The translations under genes and the position numbers were made by a program. A DNA stretch of 64,000 bases from Allobrachymonas denitrificans DSM 15123. Its GTDB lineage: Bacteria; Pseudomonadota; Gammaproteobacteria; Burkholderiales; Burkholderiaceae_C. This document shows, piece by piece, positions 1 to 11,237 of this stretch. A model generated the notes under the pieces. The model saw nothing but the letters and a program-made list of their open reading frames with translations. It was not told the DNA's origin and ran no database searches. The first letter of the stretch is position 1, and each line of letters starts with the position of its first letter. Location: the NCBI RefSeq assembly GCF_900110225.1, contig NZ_FOCW01000001.1, positions 806,001-870,000 on the forward strand. Reading direction: 5' to 3'.

Positions 1-413
1 TTGCCGGCCAGTTGTGCCTTGGCAGCGCCCATGATCTTGCCCATGTCCGGAGCAGCCGGCTTGCGGCCATTCTCGGCTTCGAAGGCGGCGGCAATGGCCT
101 GCACGGCTGCAGCGATTTCGGCTTCGCCCATGCGCTCGGGCAGGTACACCTGCAGCACGGCCATTTCGGCTTTTTCCTTGTCGGCCAGGTCCTGGCGGTT
201 CGCCTGCTCGAAAGCTGTGATGCTGTCCTTGCGCTGCTTGATCAGCTTGTCCACCACGGCCACGATGGCGGCATCGTCTTCCAGCACGATGCGCTCGTCC
301 ACTTCTTTCTGCTTGATGGCAGCCTGCAACAGGCGGATGGTGCCCAGGCGCTCCATGTCCTTGGCGCGCATGGCGGTCTTCATGTCTTCGGTAATCTGTG
401 CTTTGAGGGACAT
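1..413 (-). CDS. yqeY: GatB/YqeY domain protein, 3' end cut by window edge
   Basis: This gene starts at the ATG at 413 and runs off the left edge, so 137 codons are visible out of the roughly 148 usual for the family. The protein begins MSLKAQITEDMKTAMRAKD and continues with the helical RLGTIRLLQAAIKQKEVDE segment typical of YqeY. The domain resembles the C-terminal tRNA-interacting part of GatB of the amidotransferase complex, but the function of stand-alone YqeY is unsettled. It lies 94 bp downstream of rpsU on the same strand. In betaproteobacteria this pair is commonly followed by dnaG and rpoD, which I would expect just beyond the edge (inference). Confidence 0.93.
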   Translation of the reverse strand, partial: MSLKAQITEDMKTAMRAKDMERLGTIRLLQAAIKQKEVDERIVLEDDAAIVAVVDKLIKQRKDSITAFEQANRQDLADKEKAEMAVLQVYLPERMGEAEIAAAVQAIAAAFEAENGRKPAAPDMGKIMGAAKAQLAG

Positions 414-453
414 GCTCTATTCCTTTGGGATGCTCTGGGGAAACGGGAAACAA

Positions 454-485
454 AAAACCCGCGTCGGCGTCCCGAGGCGGGTTTT
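454..485 (-). terminator. Terminator or attenuator between rpsU and yqeY
   Basis: A 9-bp stem (454-462 pairs with 477-485) has a 14-nt loop. Read on the minus strand, the stem AAAACCCGC/GCGGGTTTT is followed by a run of T. It lies between the rpsU stop and the yqeY start, so it probably lowers read-through into yqeY and dnaG. Confidence 0.75.
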
Positions 486-507
486 GATCAGTGCCGAAGC
501 TGCAGGA

Positions 508-720
508 TTAGTACAGTTTCTTGGGCAGCTGCATGGAGCGCACGCGCTTGTAGTGGCGCTTGACAGCAGCAGCTTTCTTGCGCTTGCGCTCGGCGGTGGG
601 CTTCTCGTAGAACTCGCGGGCACGCAGGTCGGTCAGCAGGCCCAGTTTCTCGATGGTGCGCTTGAAGCGACGCAGGGCAACTTCAAAAGGCTCGTTTTCT
701 TTAACGCGGATAGTAGTCAT
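508..720 (-). CDS. rpsU: 30S ribosomal protein S21
   Basis: This 70-residue protein starts [19 protein letters not shown] and is very rich in Lys and Arg. It matches S21 over its full length, including the basic C-terminal helix that ends in QLPKKLY. S21 joins the 30S subunit late and helps mRNA base-pair with the anti-Shine-Dalgarno sequence of 16S rRNA. It is the first gene of an rpsU-yqeY unit on the minus strand. Length and sequence are ordinary for betaproteobacteria. Confidence 0.98.
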   Translation of the reverse strand: MTTIRVKENEPFEVALRRFKRTIEKLGLLTDLRAREFYEKPTAERKRKKAAAVKRHYKRVRSMQLPKKLY

Positions 721-1022
721 TAGCTAATGGTTTCCGAAAGATGCAGGAGTTTGCCGCAGGAAGATCGGGCCTGCGGGACAGCCCACAAAAAATGTCCCCG
801 TCTACAGTTGATCAGGCCGACGGGGTTTGCCAGCAAGCCGATGATTTTAGCCAAAGACGGTGCAGCCTGCAAGGGCTTTTGCATACGAAAGCCACCATCG
901 CGTTGCGAGTGGGCGACGTTGACAGGCGCCAACTGAAAGTGCATGACCCACGATAGGAGCCATGCACCCACACAGGCTGTCGAAAGGCGGGGCGCCAAAC
1001 CGGTGGCGCCCCGCATTCTTCA
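721..1022. other. Gene-free stretch upstream of rpsU
   Basis: I see no convincing gene in these 302 bases. The stretch should hold the rpsU promoter, but I cannot place -35 and -10 boxes with confidence. One inverted repeat stands out: CCCCGTC at 796-802 pairs with GACGGGG at 819-825. On the minus strand it is followed three bases later by six T residues, so the rpsU leader could carry an attenuator-like hairpin. The right end holds the terminator of the dehydrogenase gene. Confidence 0.5.
987..1014 (-). terminator. Terminator-like hairpin after the alcohol dehydrogenase gene
   Basis: A perfect 11-bp GC-rich stem (987-997 with 1004-1014, GCGGGGCGCCA and its complement) closes a 6-nt loop just past the dehydrogenase stop codon. 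The T tract on the minus strand is short (CTTTCG), so it is a strong hairpin but a weak canonical terminator. Confidence 0.65.
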
Positions 1023-2120
1023 TTACGGCTTGATGGCGATCTTCAGCACGCCATCGCGCTGGTTTGCAAACAGGTCGTAGGCTGCCACGATGTCATCGAG
1101 TTTGTACTGGTGCGTCACCAGCACGCCCAGATCCACGCGCTCGGAAGCCACCACGTTCATCAGACGGCGCATGCGCTCCTTGCCGCCGGGGCACAGGGCG
1201 GTGTTGATGCGGTGGTCGCCCAGACCGGCGCCGAAGGCGTCCAGCGGAATCTTCAGGTCGGTCGAGTACACGCCCAGGCTGGAGAGCGTGCCGCCCGGAC
1301 GCAGGCAGCGGAAGGCAGACTCGAACGTGGCCTGCGTGCCCAGCGCCTCGATGGCGCCGTCCACGCCCTTGCCGCCAGTGAGCTTCATCACTTCGCTCAC
1401 CACATCCACGTTCTTGAAGTTCAGCGTCACGTCGGCACCCATCTTCTTCGACACTGCCAGACGCTCGTCATTGCCGTCCACCGCGATGATGGTGGTGGCG
1501 CCCAGCAGCTTGGCGCCTGCGGTGGCGCACAGGCCGATCGGGCCCTGTGCAAACACGATCACGGTGTCGCCGATGCGGATGTTGGCGTTTTCGGCGCCCT
1601 TGAAGCCGGTGGACATGATGTCCGGGCACATCAGCACCTGCTCATCGGTCAGGCCGTCCGGAATCGGTGCCAGGTTTCCTTCGGCATCCGGTACCAGCAC
1701 ATATTCGGCCTGGGTGCCGTCGATCAGGTTGCCGAAGCGCCAGCCGGCAGTCAGCTTGTAGCCATGGCAGCCGCAGCGGCCGCTGGCAGCCAGATAGCTG
1801 CCATCCTGAGAGGGCGCACCGTCCTGGGCAGCATAGGAATTGAAGTTGGGGCAGATGGCGCCGGCAATCACGCGCTGGCCTTCCTGATAGCCCTTGACGG
1901 CGCTGCCGAGCTTCTCGATCACGCCTACCGGCTCGTGGCCCACCGTCAGGCCTTTCTCCACCGGGTACTCGCCCTTGAGGATGTGCACATCGGTGCCGCA
2001 GATGGTGGTGGTGGTGATGCGGATCAGCGCATCGTTGGGGCCCACGTCCGGAATCGGCTTGTCGGCAAGCTCGATACGGCCCGGTTCCACAAACACGGCA
2101 GCTCTCATCATGGCAGGCAT
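1023..2120 (-). CDS. Zinc-dependent NAD(P) alcohol dehydrogenase, isopropanol-dehydrogenase type
   Basis: This is a 365-residue medium-chain dehydrogenase. Catalytic zinc ligands are visible as Cys41 (ICGTD) and His62-Glu63 (GHEP), with a further acidic ligand likely in the CPDIMSTGF segment. A Rossmann motif (FAQGPIGLCA) follows. The usual four-cysteine structural zinc loop is not canonical here: the region reads CPNFNSY through GRCGCHGY, as in secondary-alcohol (isopropanol) dehydrogenases. The substrate is therefore probably a short secondary alcohol or aldehyde, but this is inference. An AGGAG-like ribosome site precedes the start. The gene is divergent from pckG and has its own terminator, so it is probably monocistronic. 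Confidence 0.88.
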   Translation of the reverse strand: MPAMMRAAVFVEPGRIELADKPIPDVGPNDALIRITTTTICGTDVHILKGEYPVEKGLTVGHEPVGVIEKLGSAVKGYQEGQRVIAGAICPNFNSYAAQDGAPSQDGSYLAASGRCGCHGYKLTAGWRFGNLIDGTQAEYVLVPDAEGNLAPIPDGLTDEQVLMCPDIMSTGFKGAENANIRIGDTVIVFAQGPIGLCATAGAKLLGATTIIAVDGNDERLAVSKKMGADVTLNFKNVDVVSEVMKLTGGKGVDGAIEALGTQATFESAFRCLRPGGTLSSLGVYSTDLKIPLDAFGAGLGDHRINTALCPGGKERMRRLMNVVASERVDLGVLVTHQYKLDDIVAAYDLFANQRDGVLKIAIKP

Positions 2121-2563
2121 GGCATCTCTCCTCTAACAGGGATGAAGACGAAGAACGACCGGCATGTTCATCCCCCATGACGGACGTTGCGTACGCGGAT
2201 GACTGACTTCGACCATTCTAGGCTTGCTGTCGGCGTTGTGTGTGACAGCTTGGAGAACACCATGTTCCTGCTTGCGAGTGATGCCGAATCTTACGGCCAG
2301 CTTTCAACTTGCTGCCGATCGTTTCAATATGGCCGCAGTCCTTCCTAGGGGAGATTGAATAATGTATTACGGATGCCGATTTTCACAGGCATTTCATGGT
2401 CATTGGTGCTATTCTCCAAGCTTCCGGGAAAAGCTGGCGGCCCCGTCCAGAAGGGGTCTTGCGCCAGCTTTGTGTGCCCGCAAGCATGCCCTGCGCCCGC
2501 CTTGCCGAAGTCTGCGGAGGAGGGCCCTGTTGCCCCATTTCTTATCCCTATTGGAGTCCTCTG
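2121..2563. other. Divergent intergenic region, dehydrogenase/pckG
   Basis: These 443 bases separate two divergent genes and should carry both promoters and any shared control. A TAGAAT hexamer at 2215-2220 (minus strand) is a possible -10 for the dehydrogenase, but no good -35 accompanies it. I found no riboswitch, repeat or small gene that I would defend. The ribosome site of pckG (GGAG at 2553-2556) closes the region. Confidence 0.5.
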
Positions 2564-4432
<1,869 letters not shown>

Positions 4433-4525
4433 TCCCGCACCGGCGAGCGAAGGTCTGGCAGATATCCCGATCTGGCGGACCTTCCCCTCAAGTCGCTACA
4501 ACCGACTTTGGACTGCCCCCTCCGT

Positions 4526-4559
4526 AAAAGGTCTGGCTCTTTCGGGTGCCAGGCCTTTT
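4526..4559 (+). terminator. Terminator after pckG
   Basis: A 12-bp stem (4526-4537 with 4548-4559, one G-U pair) reads AAAAGGTCTGGC on the left arm, has a 10-nt loop and ends in CCTTTT. The A-run on the left arm means it could also work on the minus strand for the convergent HI0933-family gene. Confidence 0.85.
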
Positions 4560-4675
4560 GCATTTGGGTGAGGCGCCCTCTCGTTGGACGGCGTTTGGGG
4601 CAAGGGTCTGGTGTGTTCCGGACCGCTACATACGGCAATGCGAGGTGCAAGCCGCGCGAACGAAGTACCTGCGGT

Positions 4676-5929
4676 TCAGCCAGCCAATGCTTCCGCACAC
4701 GCATGTGCGCTGGCCCAGGCCCACTGGAAGTTGTAGCCGCCCAGCCAGCCTGTCACGTCCACCGCCTCGCCAATCACGTACAGACCGGGTTGCCGCGTTT
4801 CCATGGTCTGTGACGAGACATCGCGCGTATCAATGCCGCCCAGCGTCACTTCCGCCTTGGCATAACCCTCGCTGCCATTCGGCGTGATGTGCCACTGCTG
4901 CAGGCTCTGGCACAGCTGCTGCAAGGCCCTGTCTGCGGTTTCGGCCAACGGGCGCTGGCAGCCAGGATGGCTGCTCATCCAGTGTTCCAGCAGTCGTGAG
5001 GGCAGGTAATGCCCGATTTCGTTCGCTACCAGCTTGCGTGACCCGCGTGCCTTGGCCGCCATCAGCAGGTCCAGCAGGGGTTCACGCTGTGGCGCATCCG
5101 GCAGGGCGCTGTCTGCGTCCGGAATCAGGTTGATCTGCAGCGGCTGGCCCTCCAGCCAGTAGTTCGAGATCTGCAGGATGGCTGGCCCGCTCAGGCCGCG
5201 GTGCGTAAACAGCAAATCCTCGTTGAAGCGCACGCGCTGCTTGCGTTTGCCCTGTTGTACTTCGACGCTGATCTCTACCGGAAGTGAAACACCGGCCAGG
5301 GCAGCAAACGGCTGCCACGCGGTGGCATCGAAGGTCAGCGGAACCAGCCCGGGGCGGGGCGGCACGGTGCGCAGCCCGAACTGTTCTGCCAGTCGCCAGG
5401 CCAGATCGGTGGCGCCAATCTTGGGGATCGACAACCCTCCGCAGGCCAGCACCACGCTGGACGCATGCACTTCGCCGCGCGCAGTCTGCAACACGTAGTG
5501 CCCCTGCGCGGCATCATGCGCAAGCGATTGCACGCCGCAGGGTTGCCAGCGCGTCACGCCCGCCGCCTCGCACTCGCGCAGCAGCATGTCGATGATGTCG
5601 CCGGCAGAACGGTCGCAGAACAGTTGGCCCTTGTGCTTCTCATGAAAGGTGATGCCGTGCCGCTGCACCAGTTCCATGAAATCCTGCGCCGTGTAGCGCG
5701 AGAGGGCGCTGCGGCAGAAATGCGGGTTCTGGCTCAGGTAGTTGGCCGGCCCTGCGTTCACATTGGTGAAGTTGCAGCGCCCGCCGCCGCTGATGCGGAT
5801 TTTCTCGGCCAGCTTGGCGGCATGGTCCAGCAGCAGCACTTTCACGCCGCGCTGCGCAGCCTGGGCCGCGCAGAACAGTCCGGCCGCGCCAGCGCCGATG
5901 ATCACGGCATCGAATGTTGCGGTGCTCAT
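4676..5929 (-). CDS. HI0933/YhiN-family FAD-dependent oxidoreductase
   Basis: This 417-residue flavoprotein begins with an ADP-binding fold, DAVIIGAGAAGLFCAAQAA (GAGAAG at residues 12-17). The family signature SGGGRCNFTN follows near residue 50. The C-terminal GLYVIGEAVDVTGWLGGYN is the second FAD contact. These marks place it in the HI0933-like (BaiN/YhiN) family, whose physiological substrate is unknown in most bacteria. Its ATG overlaps the TGA of ybiB (ATGA), so the two genes are translationally coupled on the minus strand. Confidence 0.92.
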   Translation of the reverse strand: MSTATFDAVIIGAGAAGLFCAAQAAQRGVKVLLLDHAAKLAEKIRISGGGRCNFTNVNAGPANYLSQNPHFCRSALSRYTAQDFMELVQRHGITFHEKHKGQLFCDRSAGDIIDMLLRECEAAGVTRWQPCGVQSLAHDAAQGHYVLQTARGEVHASSVVLACGGLSIPKIGATDLAWRLAEQFGLRTVPPRPGLVPLTFDATAWQPFAALAGVSLPVEISVEVQQGKRKQRVRFNEDLLFTHRGLSGPAILQISNYWLEGQPLQINLIPDADSALPDAPQREPLLDLLMAAKARGSRKLVANEIGHYLPSRLLEHWMSSHPGCQRPLAETADRALQQLCQSLQQWHITPNGSEGYAKAEVTLGGIDTRDVSSQTMETRQPGLYVIGEAVDVTGWLGGYNFQWAWASAHACAEALAG

Positions 5930-6849
5930 GCGTCAACCTGTGCTGCGAGAGTTTGTACGGCTTCCACCTGCCGGGCGATCGGGCCGGGCACCGGACGCTT
6001 TCCGGCCAGCACATCGGCAATGTACCGGGCGGTCGCGACCGGGTCGGTGGTTTCCGGAATCTGCGGCAATTCGGTCAGGCTGCCTGCCTGCGCATCTGCC
6101 AGCCGCACCGGCTCGCCGCGCACATAGCCATCAAGCTGACGCAGGCGCCGCGCATCCGCCACCACTTCCCCTTCGGTGCCGCGCAGCAGCAGGGCGTTGC
6201 CTTGCATCAGGGCGATGGTGTCGGCCATGGAAACCGCATATTCCGGATGGGTGTAGCTGCCGATCACCAGGCTGCGTGCCTGCTGCGGGGTGTTCTGCAG
6301 CGGGTTCATCAGCTTGACGAGGCTGTGTGCCGAATTGCGCAGTCCCATACGACGGCGTGCATCCAGAATGCGCGCCAGACCGGGGCTCAGCGTGGCCGTA
6401 TCCAGCCAGACCGGATCATCACTCCGCGCAGGCAGCAGTGCCCGCAGAGGCTCCAGCACCTGCGGCACCGTCACGCGTCCGTCCTCGGTCGGATGACCAT
6501 GCATCAGCACCTGCAGGCCCTCCCGCGCCAGCAGCCAGGCCAGCAAGGGCGTCAGCAGGGGCAGCTTGCGCGCACCGTTATAGCTCGGAATCACCACCAC
6601 AAAGCGGCCATCTTCCGTCAGGTCAGGCCGGCGCAGGTCGGCATGGGTGGCATCCAGAAACCCCGCCATTTCTTCCCGGGTCTCGCCCTTCACCCGCATG
6701 GCGAGCAGAAAGGCGCCCACTGCCATGTCATCGTGCGGATCCTGCAGCAGCAGTTGCCAGGCGTCGCGAGCTTCCTCGCGGGTCATCGGCCGCGCGCCTT
6801 CCTTGCCGCGGCCAATGCCTTTCAGATAGGGGATCAGGGATTCATGCAT
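5926..6849 (-). CDS. ybiB: YbiB-family TrpD-like nucleic-acid-binding protein
   Basis: This 307-residue protein has the anthranilate-phosphoribosyltransferase fold: an N-terminal helical domain ([32 protein letters not shown]) followed by the alpha/beta body. It matches YbiB (TrpD2), which in Escherichia coli binds nucleic acids and does not make tryptophan. The frame stays open to 7095, but the leading 82 residues are Arg/Pro-rich, cross into tsaD and look non-coding. The start at 6849 gives the family N-terminus [15 protein letters not shown]. It is the first gene of a two-gene unit and is divergent from tsaD. Confidence 0.88.
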   Translation of the reverse strand: MHESLIPYLKGIGRGKEGARPMTREEARDAWQLLLQDPHDDMAVGAFLLAMRVKGETREEMAGFLDATHADLRRPDLTEDGRFVVVIPSYNGARKLPLLTPLLAWLLAREGLQVLMHGHPTEDGRVTVPQVLEPLRALLPARSDDPVWLDTATLSPGLARILDARRRMGLRNSAHSLVKLMNPLQNTPQQARSLVIGSYTHPEYAVSMADTIALMQGNALLLRGTEGEVVADARRLRQLDGYVRGEPVRLADAQAGSLTELPQIPETTDPVATARYIADVLAGKRPVPGPIARQVEAVQTLAAQVDA

Positions 6850-6989
6850 GGGGGTATTGTCAGGGAAGAAATGTCGGAAACAGGAACATGGGCAGCACGA
6901 ATCCCCTCGCTGATGGTCATGTCGTTGGCCGACCTTGCGTACCGTCTTGCTGGATGCCTGAGGCCATCTCGCGGCACAATGGCGGTCTG

Positions 6990-8054
6990 ATGCAAATTTC
7001 CTCCCATTCTTCCACGCTGGTCCTCGGCATCGAGTCTTCCTGCGACGAAACCGGCGTCGCACTGGTCGAGGTGGGCGGCTCGCTGGCGCAACCACAGTTG
7101 CTTGCCCATGCCCTGCACAGCCAGATCGACATGCACCGCGCCTATGGCGGCGTGGTGCCAGAACTCGCCAGCCGCGACCATATCCGTCGCGTCATTCCGC
7201 TTGCCCGGCAGGTGCTGGAGCAGGGCGGCCGCACGCTGGAGCAGCTGAACGTGATCGCCTACACGCAAGGTCCGGGTCTGGCCGGTGCCCTGCTGGTGGG
7301 TGCCGGCGTGGCCTGCAGCCTCGCCGCAGCACTGGACAAGCCGGTGTTGCCGGTGCACCACCTCGAGGGCCATCTGCTGTCCCCCTTCCTCAGTGCCGAT
7401 CCGCCCGAATTCCCGTTCGTCGCGCTGCTGGTGTCAGGTGGCCACACGCAACTGATGCAGGTGGACGGCGTAGGCCGCTATACCCTGCTCGGGGAAACCA
7501 TCGACGATGCCGCCGGCGAAGCCTTCGACAAGTCTGCCAAGCTGATGGGACTGGGTTACCCGGGTGGGCCTGCGCTCTCGCGGCTGGCCGAATTCGGTGA
7601 CGCACAGGCCTACAAGTTGCCGCGTCCGTTGCTGCACAGTGGAGACCTCGATTTCTCCTTTGCCGGCCTCAAGACCGCCGTGCTCACGCAGGTGAAAAAG
7701 CTGGGTGGCCAGCCTTGCGACCAGGTATGGGCCGATCTGGCGGCCAGCACCCAGGCAGCCATTGTGGAGGTGCTGGTCAAGAAGGCGCTCAAGGCGCTGG
7801 ATGCCACCGGCATGAAGCGGCTGGTTGTCGCGGGCGGGGTGGGGGCCAACGCCTCGCTGCGCCAGGAGCTCAATGCAGCCTGTGCCAAGCGCGGTGTGCG
7901 TGTGCACTATCCCGAGCTGCACCTGTGCACGGACAATGGCGCCATGATTGCGCTGGCCGCCGCCATGCGACTGCAGGCCGGCAAGGCGCAGGCACGCAAG
8001 GATTACGCCTTCGATGTGCGCCCACGCTGGGATCTGCAGCAGTTCGAAGCCTGA
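6990..8054 (+). CDS. tsaD: tRNA N6-adenosine threonylcarbamoyltransferase
   Basis: TsaD transfers the threonylcarbamoyl group onto A37 of tRNAs that read ANN codons, together with TsaB and TsaE. The protein has 354 residues. It opens with the actin-like ATPase motif [16 protein letters not shown]. The metal site HHLEGH supplies His124 and His128, then come SGGHTQL and the C-terminal [12 protein letters not shown]. The frame is open to 6327 upstream, but that part is the shadow of ybiB, so I start at 6990. The ribosome site is weak (GGCGG). Confidence 0.97.
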   Translation: MQISSHSSTLVLGIESSCDETGVALVEVGGSLAQPQLLAHALHSQIDMHRAYGGVVPELASRDHIRRVIPLARQVLEQGGRTLEQLNVIAYTQGPGLAGALLVGAGVACSLAAALDKPVLPVHHLEGHLLSPFLSADPPEFPFVALLVSGGHTQLMQVDGVGRYTLLGETIDDAAGEAFDKSAKLMGLGYPGGPALSRLAEFGDAQAYKLPRPLLHSGDLDFSFAGLKTAVLTQVKKLGGQPCDQVWADLAASTQAAIVEVLVKKALKALDATGMKRLVVAGGVGANASLRQELNAACAKRGVRVHYPELHLCTDNGAMIALAAAMRLQAGKAQARKDYAFDVRPRWDLQQFEA

Positions 8055-8113
8055 ATGGCCCGCTCAAGTGGCGAGCCCACGCTGCGACGCAAGGATGAAG
8101 CAGGGCGCGCGCG

Positions 8114-8395
8114 TCAGGAGGCGAAGCCCAGACAGGCTCCGGCATTGGGGCGTCCCCGACACTCGCGCTTCAGCCGACGTTCGCGTGCTGCGGCGCTTTC
8201 TTCGTTACCGCGGATGATCACAACGCGTCCCCGGGCAGAGGTCGGAGGCGCAGAGGTGGCCGTGGACGCCGCTTTGCGCACCGGAGCGGAAGTGGCCTTG
8301 TCGCCGGCAGGCGAGGCAGCCTCCAGCGCAAGCACCGGCGACGCGGCAAGAACGGACAGCAGGGCGGCGAGTATGCAAATTCTGGTGCGGAGCAT
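8114..8395 (-). CDS. Small secreted protein of unknown function
   Basis: I do not recognise a function. The 93-residue protein has a clear signal peptide (MLRTRICILAALLSVLAASPVLA), with cleavage likely before LEAAS. A low-complexity Ala/Ser/Thr/Pro linker follows. The C-terminus RLKRECRGRPNAGACLGFA has two cysteines that could form a disulfide in the periplasm. I recall similar short secreted proteins with this basic two-cysteine tail in other Burkholderiales, but that is from memory. It is convergent with tsaD and divergent from rpsO. Confidence 0.72.
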   Translation of the reverse strand: MLRTRICILAALLSVLAASPVLALEAASPAGDKATSAPVRKAASTATSAPPTSARGRVVIIRGNEESAAARERRLKRECRGRPNAGACLGFAS

Positions 8396-8458
8396 GGTGG
8401 AAAAATGAACAATTTGGTATTCATTTTATCCGCGATCCGCCCGGGGGAACGCACCCAC

Positions 8459-8487
8459 TAGTCAACCAGCCAACTCCCCGCTATAAT
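8459..8487 (+). promoter_or_regulatory. Likely rpsO promoter
   Basis: A perfect TATAAT (8482-8487) lies 17 bases after TAGTCA (8459-8464), a 4/6 match to the -35 consensus. It sits about 100 bp before rpsO, leaving a leader in which S15 may repress its own translation, as known in Escherichia coli. No other strong promoter is visible in the gap. Confidence 0.7.
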
Positions 8488-8587
8488 CACCCGGTTCTGT
8501 TCCGTACTGGTTTGCCAGCGCGGCGGAGCGCACGCTGCAGGTAGTCCGGCCCGCAGCGCAAGTCAAATACCCTCAAGGAAATCCAAA

Positions 8588-8845
8588 ATGGTCGATAAAG
8601 TTGCCGTTATCAAGGATAACGCCCGCGCCGCCAATGACACTGGCAGCCCCGAAGTACAAGTTGCGCTGCTGACCGCACGCATCAACGAACTCACCCCGCA
8701 CTTCAAGACGCACGCCAAGGACCACCACGGCCGTCGCGGCCTGCTGCGCATGGTGAGCCGCCGCCGCAAGCTGCTGGACTACCTGAAGTCCAAGGACGCT
8801 GACCGCTACCTGGCCCTGATCGCCAAGCTGGGTCTGCGCAAGTAA
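8588..8845 (+). CDS. rpsO: 30S ribosomal protein S15
   Basis: S15 binds the central domain of 16S rRNA early in 30S assembly. The core [20 protein letters not shown], then [22 protein letters not shown] and the C-terminal LIAKLGLRK are canonical. The protein is 85 residues, about four shorter than the usual 88-89. The N-terminal stretch [14 protein letters not shown] differs from the common MSVADIKKSEIVAQF type. An AAGGA ribosome site precedes the ATG. It heads the classic rpsO-pnp arrangement. Confidence 0.98.
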   Translation: MVDKVAVIKDNARAANDTGSPEVQVALLTARINELTPHFKTHAKDHHGRRGLLRMVSRRRKLLDYLKSKDADRYLALIAKLGLRK

Positions 8846-8863
8846 GCAGGCATCGCATGCAGA

Positions 8864-8902
8864 ACGCCTGAGAGAATCCTTCCCTCAGGCGTTTTTGTTT
8901 TT
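8864..8902 (+). terminator. Terminator between rpsO and pnp
   Basis: A perfect 9-bp stem (ACGCCTGAG at 8864-8872 with CTCAGGCGT at 8884-8892) is followed by TTTTGTTTTT. In other bacteria a partial terminator at this place lets some transcripts continue into pnp. Confidence 0.9.
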
Positions 8903-9016
8903 CAACCCGGAGATATTGCGCGCGAAGCTGTGTCATTCCACCAACATCCTGCCCGGAGCAGGGTTCTGCTGGAATGGCATCGTGTGCTGCAAGAAGCTCC
9001 ATCCCGGAGATAAACC

Positions 9017-11221
9017 ATGTCCATTTTCAACAAAGTCACCAAGACCTTCCAGTGGGGCCAGCACACCGTCACCCTCGAAACCGGTGAAATCGCCCGCCAG
9101 GCCGCCGGCGCCGTGCTCGTCAACATCGACGACACCGTCGTGCTCGCCACCGTGGCCGCTTCCAAGAGCGCCAAGCCCGGCCAGGACTTCTTCCCCCTGA
9201 CCGTCGACTACATCGAGAAAACCTACGCCGCCGGCAAGATCCCCGGCAGCTTCTTCAAGCGTGAAGCCAAGCCCAGCGAACTGGAAACCCTGACCAGCCG
9301 CCTGATCGACCGTCCGATCCGCCCGCTGTTCCCCGAAGGCTTCTACAACGAAGTGCACGTGGTTATCCATACCGTGTCGCTCAACCCCGAGGTGGACGCA
9401 GACATCGCCGCCATGATCGGCGTGAGCGCGGCCCTGGCCATTTCCGGCATCCCGTTCAACGGCCCCATCGGTGCCGCCCGCGTTGGCTACATCAATGGCG
9501 AATACGTGCTCAACCCGGGCCAGACCCAGCGCAAGGACAGCCAGATGGATCTGGTCGTTGCCGGCACCGAAGCTGCCGTGCTGATGGTCGAATCCGAAGC
9601 GCAGCAACTGTCCGAAGAAATCATGCTGGGTGGCGTGGTGTTCGGCCACGAGCAGGGCCAGATCGCCATCAACGCCATCCATGAGCTGGTGCGCGACGCC
9701 GGCAAGCCCGTGTGGGACTGGCAGCCCGAAGCCAAGGATGAGGAGTTCATCGCCAAGGTCAACGGCCTGGCCGAAGACAAGCTGCGCGCTGCCTACCAGA
9801 TCCGCAGCAAGCAGGCCCGTACGCAAGCCTGCCGTGAAGCCTACGCTGCCGTCAAGGCCGAGCTGACCGAGCAGGGCGTCGAGTTCGACGCCGTCAAGGT
9901 CGACAACCTGCTGTTCGATGCCGAAGCCCGCATCGTGCGCAGCCAGATACTGTCCGGCGAGCCGCGCATCGACGGCCGCGACACGCGCACCGTGCGCCCG
10001 ATCGAGATCCGCAACGGCGTGCTGCCGCGCACCCACGGTTCCGCCCTGTTCACGCGTGGCGAAACCCAGGCGCTGGTGGTGTCCACGCTGGGCACCGAGC
10101 GTGATGCCCAGCGCATCGACGCGCTGGCCGGCGAGTACGAAGACCGCTTCCTGCTGCACTACAACATGCCTCCCTTCGCCACCGGTGAAGTGGGCCGCAT
10201 GGGCTCCACCAAGCGCCGCGAAGTGGGCCACGGCCGTCTGGCCAAGCGCGCCCTGGCTGCCGTGCTGCCGAGCAAGGAAGAATTCCCCTACACCATCCGC
10301 GTGGTGTCCGAGATCACCGAATCGAACGGTTCCTCCTCCATGGCTTCCGTCTGCGGTGGCTGCCTGTCCATGATGGACGCCGGCGTGCCGCTGAAGGCGC
10401 ACGTGGCCGGTATCGCCATGGGCCTGATCAAGGAAGACAACCGTTTCGCCGTGCTGACCGACATCCTGGGTGACGAGGATCACCTGGGCGACATGGACTT
10501 CAAGGTGGCCGGCACTGCCGACGGCATCACCGCCCTGCAGATGGACATCAAGATCCAGGGCATCACCAAGGAAATCATGCAGGTCGCCCTGGCCCAGGCC
10601 AAGGAAGCGCGCATGCACATCCTGGGCAAGATGCAGGACGCCATGGGCGAGGCCAAGGCCGAGATCTCCCAGTTCGCTCCGCGCCTGTTCACGATGAAGA
10701 TCAACCCCGAGAAGATCCGTGACGTGATCGGCAAGGGCGGCGCCACCATCCGCCAGCTGACGGAAGACACCGGCACCCAGATCGATATCGCCGAAGACGG
10801 TACCATCACCATCGCCAGCAACGACAACGCCAAGGCCGAAGAAGCCAAGCGCCGCATCGAAGAGATCACCGCCGAAGTCGAAGTCGGCAAGATCTACGAA
10901 GGCCCGGTCGTCAAGATGCTGGACTTCGGTGCACTGATCAACGTGCTGCCTGGCAAGGACGGTCTGCTGCACATCAGCCAGATCGCCCATGAGCGCGTCG
11001 AGAAGGTCTCCGACTACCTGAGCGAAGGCCAGATCGTCAAGGTCAAGGCGCTGGAAACCGACGACAAGGGCCGCATCAAGCTGTCCATGAAGGCGCTGCT
11101 GGAGCGTCCGGAGCGTGCCGAGCGCGGTGAGCGTGGCGACCGTCCCGAGCGTGCAGAGCGTGGCGAGCGCAACGGCAACGGCCGTCCTTCCGCAGACCAG
11201 CAGCAACAACAGCAGCAGTAA
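9017..11221 (+). CDS. pnp: Polynucleotide phosphorylase
   Basis: PNPase degrades RNA 3' to 5' by phosphorolysis and can also add tails. It is a trimeric partner of the RNA degradosome. The 734-residue protein shows two RNase PH domains (about 1-140 and 310-540, with [10 protein letters not shown] and [20 protein letters not shown]), a KH domain with the GKGG loop (about 555-610) and an S1 domain (about 622-690, [19 protein letters not shown]). The tail is unusual: Arg/Glu-rich repeats ([19 protein letters not shown]) followed by seven glutamines at the very end. It is followed 16 bp later by a quinone oxidoreductase gene. Confidence 0.98.
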   Translation: MSIFNKVTKTFQWGQHTVTLETGEIARQAAGAVLVNIDDTVVLATVAASKSAKPGQDFFPLTVDYIEKTYAAGKIPGSFFKREAKPSELETLTSRLIDRPIRPLFPEGFYNEVHVVIHTVSLNPEVDADIAAMIGVSAALAISGIPFNGPIGAARVGYINGEYVLNPGQTQRKDSQMDLVVAGTEAAVLMVESEAQQLSEEIMLGGVVFGHEQGQIAINAIHELVRDAGKPVWDWQPEAKDEEFIAKVNGLAEDKLRAAYQIRSKQARTQACREAYAAVKAELTEQGVEFDAVKVDNLLFDAEARIVRSQILSGEPRIDGRDTRTVRPIEIRNGVLPRTHGSALFTRGETQALVVSTLGTERDAQRIDALAGEYEDRFLLHYNMPPFATGEVGRMGSTKRREVGHGRLAKRALAAVLPSKEEFPYTIRVVSEITESNGSSSMASVCGGCLSMMDAGVPLKAHVAGIAMGLIKEDNRFAVLTDILGDEDHLGDMDFKVAGTADGITALQMDIKIQGITKEIMQVALAQAKEARMHILGKMQDAMGEAKAEISQFAPRLFTMKINPEKIRDVIGKGGATIRQLTEDTGTQIDIAEDGTITIASNDNAKAEEAKRRIEEITAEVEVGKIYEGPVVKMLDFGALINVLPGKDGLLHISQIAHERVEKVSDYLSEGQIVKVKALETDDKGRIKLSMKALLERPERAERGERGDRPERAERGERNGNGRPSADQQQQQQQ

Positions 11222-11237
11222 GCGGGGCAGGGCAGTC

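Noticed and set aside
720-1016. 98-codon minus-strand frame upstream of rpsU
   Set aside because: It has no ribosome site or recognisable domain and ends at the rpsU start; probably leader DNA.
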